Below the pieces are notes generated by a model. That model saw nothing but the letters and a program-made list of their open reading frames with translations, made no database searches and had not been told where the DNA came from. Below are positions 1 through 5,900 of a stretch of 13,763 nt of DNA, piece by piece (within the stretch, counting starts at the first letter, position 1; the number at the start of each line of letters is the position of its first letter). Made by a program: the position numbers and the translations under genes. The DNA comes from Chitinophagales bacterium (lineage in GTDB: Bacteria; Bacteroidota; Bacteroidia; Chitinophagales; UBA2359), in assembly GCA_020631035.1 (NCBI GenBank), contig JAHDIA010000075.1, positions 1-13,763 of the forward strand, written 5' to 3'.

Positions 1-557
1 CTGTTCAATTTTTGATTAAAAAGGACACCAAAAACAAATTGTATTTTGCGGCTTTACAATCCAATATTGGTCAAAAATGGCTGGCACATTTTGCTTTGCC
101 TAGTAGCGAACTAAACACTGTTTATTTAATTTACGAGGGGAAATTTTATGCAAAATCAGATGCCATACTTAAAGCATTTGATGTGATGGGCAATCAATGG
201 TCTTACCTTTATTTCCTCAAAATCATCCCCTCATTTTTACGAAATTTAATTTACGATTGGGTCTCCAAAAATCGGTACAAACTTTTTGGTAAGAAAAACG
301 AGTGCATGGTGCCAACGCACTCGTTTTTTGGAATAATTTATTTTATTAATGGGGACGGAATGTTTGGGGCTTCGTTTGCAAAGTGTCTCCCCGCTATCCG
401 CTGCTACTCCTCGTTTTGGGCAGGCACAAGGCACTGCCCCTACTGCGGGGTATTCGCTCCTATCGGGCGTATTTTCGGTTCTTTTGGTCCTGCGTTGGTT
501 CTTTTTTCTATCCGCTACAGGCATGCACGTCTTGTGGTTTGTGGAGAAAATTTGTGA
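1..557 (+). CDS. DCC-family (DUF393/YuxK-like) thiol-disulfide oxidoreductase-like protein, 5'-partial, abnormal 3' end
   Basis: The gene enters from the left edge in the frame starting at base 3, so the N-terminal DxxCxxC-type motif that names the DCC family lies outside the window. What remains matches the family's second half: FAALQS, a segment reading VYLIYEGKFYAKSDA (family pattern: glycine-rich turn, then Tyr-x-(Arg/Lys)-Ser-x-Ala), then IIPSFLRNLIYDWVSKNRY and FGKKNECMVPT. Family members normally stop about ten residues after this last motif. Here the frame stays open for some 80 more residues to TGA at 555-557, through a terminator hairpin and a GC-rich intergenic block, giving an odd Cys/Gly/Phe-rich tail that looks like translated non-coding DNA. 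Deleting one T from the T6 run at 324-329 would give a stop at 334-336 and a normal-length protein. The family is only predicted to act in thiol-disulfide chemistry. Family call fairly sure; true 3' end uncertain. Confidence 0.78.
   Translation, partial: VQFLIKKDTKNKLYFAALQSNIGQKWLAHFALPSSELNTVYLIYEGKFYAKSDAILKAFDVMGNQWSYLYFLKIIPSFLRNLIYDWVSKNRYKLFGKKNECMVPTHSFFGIIYFINGDGMFGASFAKCLPAIRCYSSFWAGTRHCPYCGVFAPIGRIFGSFGPALVLFSIRYRHARLVVCGENL
294..329 (+). terminator. Intrinsic terminator, probably bidirectional, overlapping coding sequence
   Basis: Perfect inverted repeat ACGAGTGC (298-305) and GCACTCGT (317-324) with an 11-nt loop, extended by A-T pairs on each side: five A before the left arm and six T from 324. 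The T run suits termination of the + strand DCC gene, and the A run would serve as a T run for the - strand gene ending at 586. The left arm and loop are the codons of the conserved Asn-Glu-Cys-Met-Val-Pro-Thr motif, so the hairpin sits inside the reading frame. Confidence 0.85.
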
Positions 558-585
558 ATTTTCTCTACGGGTTGGGGTGTGGGGA
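337..585. repeat. GC-richer intergenic block with hairpins and a repeated CTATCCGCT
   Basis: This stretch is visibly richer in G and C than the flanking genes and has no credible gene. The 9-mer CTATCCGCT occurs at 394-402 and again at 508-516. GGGCAG (418-423) pairs with CTGCCC (434-439); an alternative hairpin pairs CCCC (437-440) with GGGG (447-450), and the two exclude each other because they share bases. The look is that of an abundant intergenic repeat as seen in many Bacteroidota, but copy number cannot be judged from one window. Confidence 0.5.
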
Positions 586-1263
586 TTAAGTTGCACTCAT
601 TTTGAATCCGACTTTTTGGACATTGCCCAACATACTTTTGCTTAATTTTTGGTGAACCGAAATCACTCTTTCTTGCTCAAAACTTGGCATTTGCGAATCT
701 ATTTCTAGTGCAGCAACCATCGCACTCTCAATAAATTGCTTCAATATTTCGTCGTCCAATATGTTTTGGGATACGTCGGGATGTAAAAACTCCATTTGAC
801 GTACGCCCTCTATATAATAATGGTTTTCGTTGTTGATAAAGAAACGACCCAACAAATAACCAGGGTCTCCCATTCGCTTATACTTTAAAGAATCTGCTAA
901 AAAGTTGTAGGCGACAATGGCTCCAAAGAAACTCCGTCTTTCGTCTTCTAATATATATGGATTCTTTTTAAGGATGTGGTTGTCTGGAAATGCAACAATA
1001 TTGGAATGCATCGAAAACACCAATACATCCCCTGAAAACTTTACCTGAAACTCGAAATCGCTGATATTAATGTACTCAACATCTACCGCTTTGTCTACAT
1101 CCTGAATTTTATGGTCTATTTCGTTTGCCAAATCTGCGGCAATTTTTTTCATGCGTTTAAAAGTCTCTTGTATTCCTCTGTATACTTTTTGTTTGGTACA
1201 AGCCTTGAATTTGAGCAATTCAACAATTTCATTGACTTTATTATCCTGTTGCATAACTTCCAT
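586..1263 (-). CDS. Conserved-looking hypothetical protein, 225 aa
   Basis: I do not recognise the family. The protein is soluble-looking, with no signal peptide or membrane segment. Residues 1-60 are charged and probably helical (possible coiled coil, many Lys/Glu/Asp). Residues 60-95 look like beta strands (EFQVKFSGDVLVFSMHSNIV), followed by a Pro/Arg-rich part with FFGAIVAYNFLADS (112-125) and GYLLGRFFINNENHYY (135-150). An acidic helix follows near 168-190, then a basic C-terminus. I chose ATG at 1263 because the in-frame TTG at 1287 lies inside the predicted promoter box; ATG at 1254 is also possible. It is divergent from ybaB across 150 bp. Downstream it can use the bidirectional hairpin at 294-329. 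Codon use resembles its neighbours, so there is no sign of recent transfer. Confidence 0.8.
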   Translation of the reverse strand: MEVMQQDNKVNEIVELLKFKACTKQKVYRGIQETFKRMKKIAADLANEIDHKIQDVDKAVDVEYINISDFEFQVKFSGDVLVFSMHSNIVAFPDNHILKKNPYILEDERRSFFGAIVAYNFLADSLKYKRMGDPGYLLGRFFINNENHYYIEGVRQMEFLHPDVSQNILDDEILKQFIESAMVAALEIDSQMPSFEQERVISVHQKLSKSMLGNVQKVGFKMSAT

Positions 1264-1284
1264 AGTTGATTGATTTTGTAGTGA

Positions 1285-1292
1285 CAAAGATA
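1285..1292 (-). promoter_or_regulatory. Candidate -7 box TATCTTTG for the 225-aa gene
   Basis: On the minus strand 1292-1285 reads TATCTTTG, an exact match to the Bacteroidota -7 consensus TAnnTTTG. It would place the transcript start near 1278, about 15 nt before ATG 1263. No good -33 TTG lies at the usual spacing; the nearest (1321-1319) is 26 nt away. The identical TATCTTTGT precedes tpiA and folK. Confidence 0.55.
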
Positions 1293-1309
1293 CATTTTAT
1301 AGTCTTTTA

Positions 1310-1340
1310 TTGTAAACTCAATGCAATCTTATTAATATTG
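1310..1340 (+). promoter_or_regulatory. Candidate promoter of ybaB
   Basis: TTG at 1310-1312, then 20 nt, then TAATATTG at 1333-1340, one mismatch from TAnnTTTG. The predicted transcript start is near 1346, giving a leader of about 68 nt before ATG 1414. It lies back-to-back with the promoter of the minus-strand gene. Confidence 0.4.
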
Positions 1341-1346
1341 TGGTAT

Positions 1347-1368
1347 CAGACAAAACAAATCTTGTCTG
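1347..1368 (+). promoter_or_regulatory. Dyad CAGACAA-N8-TTGTCTG at the ybaB leader
   Basis: Perfect 7-bp inverted repeat, CAGACAA at 1347-1353 and TTGTCTG at 1362-1368. It begins at the transcript start inferred from the promoter candidate, so it could be an operator site overlapping the start or a stem-loop at the 5' end of the ybaB mRNA. There is no U run, so it is not a terminator. Confidence 0.4.
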
Positions 1369-1413
1369 TACTGAGTTATTTATCAACGGAAATTTTACCA
1401 AAAAGTTATTTAT

Positions 1414-1722
1414 ATGGATTTATCAAGTATGATGGGCCAGTTGGGCAATATGCAGGAAATGATGCAACAATCAAAGGCTAGATTAGAGGAGATGATGGTC
1501 TCTGTTGAATCAAATGGCATTCAAATAGAATGTACTGCTAGTAAAAAGGTCAAGAACATCAGCATTGCTCAGTCATTGATGGATGAGGGTGACAAGGAAC
1601 AATTGGAAGACTTGTTGATTGCAGCTCTTAACAAAGCCATGGAACAAGCAGATGCAAAAGCCCAAGAAGAGGCCCAAAAGGTGCAGCAATCTTTGTTCCC
1701 TGGAGGTCTGCCTGGTTTCTAA
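1414..1722 (+). CDS. ybaB: YbaB/EbfC family nucleoid-associated protein
   Basis: A 102-aa protein with the normal length and order of the YbaB/EbfC family. A Met/Gln-rich N-terminal helix (about 5-28, MGQLGNMQEMMQQSKARLEE) is followed by strand segments around VESNGIQIECTASKKVKNISIA (30-52), then a helical half with EDLLIAALNKAMEQADAKAQ (65-84) and a short Gly/Pro/Phe tail. The family forms homodimers that bind DNA with little sequence specificity and is often encoded beside dnaX and recR; neither is here. Instead it is divergent from an unknown gene and convergent with the NUDIX gene, whose stop lies 13 nt away. Start ATG 1414 follows an A/T-rich leader without a clear Shine-Dalgarno sequence. 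I see no terminator after it. Confidence 0.93.
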   Translation: MDLSSMMGQLGNMQEMMQQSKARLEEMMVSVESNGIQIECTASKKVKNISIAQSLMDEGDKEQLEDLLIAALNKAMEQADAKAQEEAQKVQQSLFPGGLPGF

Positions 1723-1735
1723 AAACAAGGGACAT

Positions 1736-2650
1736 TCAATAACTAGAGAAAGAATTTTTTGAATCTGAATCACCTTTGGAATCAGGTAATTTATCTTTTG
1801 AGTTATCTATTATTGGTATTTGTTTCTCTAGTTCAAAAATATTGGTTGTGGGCATTTGGATTCTCTTTTGAAAATCTTGCTCCACAGAATGACATCTATC
1901 AGCAAGGGTTCGGACAATGGCCTCAAAATATTTGCTATTGAGCATTTTTAGAGGTGTATTGTAAACCCTACTAAAAACGTATTGCCCATCTTTGCGGTTG
2001 ATGCTCCAAAAACCAATGGTATTTTTGCTATTTTCTTGTAAAAAAGTTGTTGCCAATTCTTGCGGAATTTCTGTCAATTCATTAAAGCCTGTTCTGCTAC
2101 AGGCGATAAACTCCAATATATTTTTACGGCGGTGAATGTATATGGGCTGACTTCCTGTGACATTACAGCTGTATTTTATAATGGTTTTTTTCTTGCCCAA
2201 TTTAATAATTGGATAATTGTTGATTTTACAAAAGGTTTTGACTGCATACTTAAAATAAGTGCCAACTTTGTTGATACACATAACTGCTGTTTGGAGCAAT
2301 TGGTATAAATCTTCTTCATAAACATAACTGGCTATTTGGTTCCATACCACCCATTTTTTTGCTCTTTCATTCTTTTCTTCATAGATTTCCAAATCTAAAT
2401 CAACTTTTAATAAATAAGCTGGTACTTTTTGATGGTTTTTGTAGTAGGTTCCCACAATGATAGGATGTGGACGCCCCAATACTCCTGCTTCTTCATAGGC
2501 TTCTTTGGTTGCAGAGATGTGTGGATTGAGTGGTGCCTCGATGGTTCCTTTTGGAATGACCCACTTGGTGTTGGTATAGTTTCGTATGAGCAGTAGTTCT
2601 ATCTTATCCCCATTTTTTCTATAGGGAATGATCGCAGATTTCTTTTTCAT
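1736..2650 (-). CDS. NUDIX hydrolase with an additional C-terminal domain
   Basis: A 304-aa protein. Residues 1-125 are a NUDIX fold: MKKKSAIIPYR opens strand 1, and the NUDIX box runs from Gly35 to Val57 with Lys49-Glu50 and Glu53-Glu54 as the metal-binding core; the usual Glu at box position 7 is Leu41, as in some members of the diphosphoinositol-phosphate/dinucleotide polyphosphate subgroup. NUDIX enzymes hydrolyse nucleoside diphosphates linked to another moiety; the substrate here is not readable. Residues 145-285 form a second mixed domain (FIACSRTG, NTIGFWSINRKDGQYVFSR, then a helical LADRCHSVEQDF) that vaguely resembles YbjN/type III chaperone-like folds, a low-confidence guess. The last 25 residues are Ser/Asp/Lys-rich and probably disordered. 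ATG 2650 is chosen because it opens the domain; an in-frame TTG at 2713 falls inside the promoter box. Confidence 0.85.
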   Translation of the reverse strand: MKKKSAIIPYRKNGDKIELLLIRNYTNTKWVIPKGTIEAPLNPHISATKEAYEEAGVLGRPHPIIVGTYYKNHQKVPAYLLKVDLDLEIYEEKNERAKKWVVWNQIASYVYEEDLYQLLQTAVMCINKVGTYFKYAVKTFCKINNYPIIKLGKKKTIIKYSCNVTGSQPIYIHRRKNILEFIACSRTGFNELTEIPQELATTFLQENSKNTIGFWSINRKDGQYVFSRVYNTPLKMLNSKYFEAIVRTLADRCHSVEQDFQKRIQMPTTNIFELEKQIPIIDNSKDKLPDSKGDSDSKNSFSSY

Positions 2651-2710
2651 TGGATTCACTTTCCATAGTATTCTAGAGTAGATTAAGACATTGAATAAAC
2701 ATACTCTTAT

Positions 2711-2718
2711 CAAATTTA
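2711..2718 (-). promoter_or_regulatory. Candidate -7 box TAAATTTG for the NUDIX gene
   Basis: Minus strand 2718-2711 reads TAAATTTG, matching TAnnTTTG exactly. The transcript would start near 2704, leaving a leader of about 54 nt to ATG 2650. I see no convincing -33 TTG at the expected spacing. Confidence 0.4.
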
Positions 2719-2860
2719 ACTCAAAATCTGCTTGGATGTGTAATTGTGAGATTTATTTTTTATGAATGTAAGCTTATCTCATCCAAACAATATGTTTACA
2801 ATGGTGAATCTGCTCCCAAATTACCAGACTGGTGTGAAGGATAGTAGTGGTTACCCCACA
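2719..2860. other. Intergenic stretch between NUDIX promoter and hairpin block
   Basis: AT-rich DNA upstream of the NUDIX promoter, becoming more mixed near 2810. There is no credible gene on either strand. A TGAGAT near 2747 could pair with an ATCTCA some 25 nt downstream, but the stem is short and the loop long. Confidence 0.4.
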
Positions 2861-2879
2861 GTCCCAATTTTATTGGGAC
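2861..2879. repeat. Palindromic hairpin GTCCCAAT-TTT-ATTGGGAC
   Basis: Perfect 8-bp stem with a 3-nt loop. It is closely related in sequence to the hairpin at 2892-2908 and to a third copy at 9647-9663 (TCCCGAT-TTT-ATTGGGA). No T run follows on either strand, so it is a repeat rather than a terminator. Confidence 0.6.
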
Positions 2880-2885
2880 GAGGAG

Positions 2886-2908
2886 TAAAAATCCCGATAA
2901 AATCGGGA
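2886..2908 (-). terminator. Terminator-like hairpin downstream of the 1592-aa gene
   Basis: TCCCGAT (2892-2898) and ATCGGGA (2902-2908) form a perfect 7-bp stem around a 3-nt loop. On the minus strand the stem runs directly into five T (complement of AAAAA at 2887-2891). It lies about 70 nt past the stop of the large gene and is the best candidate for its terminator. It is also a member of the palindrome family found at 2861 and 9647. Confidence 0.55.
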
Positions 2909-2976
2909 ACCCGACGCAGGAGGGGCACACCCAAATAAAAAAGATTATTTATTTTGATGTTCTTTTTCTATATCTC

Positions 2977-5900
2977 TTACTTCCCACCTCTTTTTTTCTT
3001 CTTTTCTGGCTTGGGATCGTTTTTTGCCGCCTCTTGCATCCGCATCACAAAATTGTTGACAGTGACAGTCGAAGCCAAGGCATACTGATAAGAAGTCAAT
3101 TTATCTTTAGAGACCTTTTTACGCTTTTTACCTTTGACTTTTGAAATCATTTTGTTGAAGTTGGCATTGGATGAGAGCATTTGCATAAAGCCGCTGCGGT
3201 AGTAAAAATAGTACCACTCATTTTGGCTGGTTTCTACATCTTTTTCGTTGATGTAGATGTGGAAATAATCGCCTTTTTTACGGGGAGCAAATTCGACATA
3301 GCCCGTCACTTCACGGTTAACATAGGTCTCGCCCATATAGCCCAAACCAAATGACCCAATTGAACGGAATGAGGCATTTTCTTCATCCCAAATTAAATTT
3401 AAATTGGCTAAGAATAATTTATAATCAAAACCTTTTTCGGGACGTTTAAAATATCCATTTTGAGCAAGGGCAACCGTGGCTTGGTTGATCATATTGTCTG
3501 GTAAAATTTCGACCAGTCCTCTAGAAAAGCCCGTAGTTAGGTAATTGATTTCTTTGTTTTCAGCAATCAATTCTTTAAGGTCGGTAGTCATTTCCTCAAA
3601 GGCTTTTTCGTCAATCATAAAATCCAGTCCAAGTACCATTTCATTGATGGCAAAGCTGCTGTCAACCAAATTGTTTTTAATTTGCCCTCCTGCATCAGCA
3701 ATGACAAAGCCCAAGTTTTGCAACAAACAGATTTTGCCTTCGGTAATGACGATTTGCTCTTTGGTATCTTTAAAAGCCATCACATTGCCCTGTAATTTTT
3801 TACCCTCTACTTTTTCGGGATCTCCAATTCGGTAAATTTCTTTTTCGGGATTATAATCAAGTAGTCCTTTAGCAGAAATCATTCCGAAGTCGGCACTTGT
3901 CTTTTTGGAGTTGATAAAAGACGAATAAGGACGCAAATCCTCGAAGCTAAAAAAGGTACCGACATAGAGCGAATCTTTGTACTCACCTATTGGGCTAGAT
4001 AAGTCCACTTGTAAATTATCGGGATTGATCTTTTCCCTAAACTTGAACCATTCAGGCTTCATATATTGAGTGTTCAAATTGATGCGGGCAAAACCATCAA
4101 AGGTCAAGAAACGATCTTGTGAATCTAAGAATACTCTTCCTTTAAAGTCTGTTTTAGGATCCAATTTAAAGTTATCTTCAGCAGCAATGCGTGCCTTGGA
4201 ATAAGTACGAAATACTTTGTCATCACTCTCAATTTTCAAGTTCGCTAGTTCTTCTTCAAGACTCAAATTCGCCATTGTATCTGAGGGTGTGGTCTCATTT
4301 GCCAACTCTCCAAATTCCTCTTCAAAGTTTTTCTTCTTTTTATCTGGTTTTGCTTTTTTCTCTTTTGGTGCTTTTTTCTTTTTGTCTTTCTTATTTTTTC
4401 CTTTTCCCTCTTTAATTTCAGTATTTTCTTTCAGCATTTGGGCTTCTTCCTCATCTACAAAACCTTCGGTACGTGATTCTATCTCTGAAAAATAGATGTC
4501 TTGATCTTTGTCTAAGTATTTGGATTGGTATTTATAGGTGCCCGATGCCTTGAACTCATTTTTGGTAAACACATCAACTGTCGCATCAGTAATTAGGTGG
4601 TATTCTTTAATAGTGTCTATGATAATGGTCGCATTTTCCATAGTAGAAATTTCTGCATCCATTATCATTTTCATTGTATTGTTTTCGGGAATGATTCGAG
4701 CATCTGCCACAACTATCTCCTTCACTCCATTAAATTCAATTTCTTGAGTAGCAAGATCAATTGCTCCTTCTTCGGACCTAAACTTCAGTCCTTTTTGTTG
4801 TGGATTAAGCGAGATAAAATAGTTCTCTGAATCTGTATTGTTTTTCAATTTAATTTTTCCCTGTTTATAGTCAATTTCCATCCTATCCAAACTCGCCAAT
4901 AAGCGATGCTTTGGTAATTTTACTTCTAGTTGCTCCCACTTACCTGGCTCAAAAACTCCTAGCTCTTTGTAAACATCTACATTGGCTTTCATTGCTTCTA
5001 AAGAACGAAGGATTAACTTGTCATTCTTGTCCTCTACTTCGATGTGAAGCGAATCCGCTAAAAAGCAAGTTTCATTGTAACTAAAACGATTGGACTTGAT
5101 TTTGGTATCCTTCCAACTCATCTCTCCCTTGGAAAACATCCCCTTTCCAGTCATCGTTAATCTTCCCCTAAATTGCGAACGCCCCTCAAAGATTGAATAA
5201 GGTTTTTGCGCACCATACAACATCATAGAATCTCGGTAAGGAAACCATTTGAAGTTGATGCCACTATTGAGTACATCAGGATAAGGGACCCCATTTTTTT
5301 CTCCCTTTTCAACAATGACGCTATAGACTTTATCTGTAATGGTCGAATCTGGGAAAAAGATAAAATCTTCTCCTTTGACAGTAGTGGTCATAAATTGTAC
5401 TGTTCCATTGCCTCTAAGACCATTTTCGGATAAATTAACCGAACCATTGTACATACCTATCCCCTTGTACATTTGATAATCTTCTCCAGTAATGTCCGCA
5501 TTAACATCTAGGGTCAAATTTTCTTGTAGTCCTGCCGATACACGCAGTTCAGGAAAAATGTCTCCATATACCATTGTTCCTCTAAATTGGAACTTTTCTT
5601 TGGGGATAACATTGACATCCTCAAACTCAAAGGCATCCAATTGAAAATAAAAACGCTCCCTTTCGTAGGCTCCTCCAAACAATTCGTCATTGTCGTAATA
5701 AATGAAAGAAGCTCCGTCTGTCTTAAATCTAGGATAGCCATCAATGTTTTCCTTTCCTGACTTATTGTCGGGGGCGTCAATGTATAAAGTTCCTACTACA
5801 TCATTGATGGGGGTGGATACTTTTTTTGCCTTGGTAACAACTTTATCTTGAAATTGCTCTTCATCTTTAACGTAAAAAAACATCTTTTTGACACTATCTA

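Noticed and set aside
246..596. A 116-aa open frame on the minus strand opposite the DCC gene's 3' end
   Set aside because: It overlaps the terminator and GC-rich block, ends in the last codons of the 225-aa gene region, and its Arg/Thr/Pro-rich translation resembles no protein.
1264..1287. TTG at 1287 as the start of the 225-aa gene (likewise 2713 for the NUDIX gene and 11429 for folK)
   Set aside because: In each case the TTG is part of a TAnnTTTG promoter box, upstream of the inferred transcript start; a downstream ATG is preferred.
1722..1764. Terminator between the convergent ybaB and NUDIX genes
   Set aside because: Only a 6-bp ATTCAA/TTGAAT pairing with an 18-nt loop is present, too weak to call.
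4191..4495. Open frames on the plus strand opposite the Lys-rich linker, very rich in Phe, Ser and Leu
   Set aside because: They are the complement of Lys/Glu codons in the large gene; hydrophobicity comes from the TTC/TTT complement, not from a real membrane protein.
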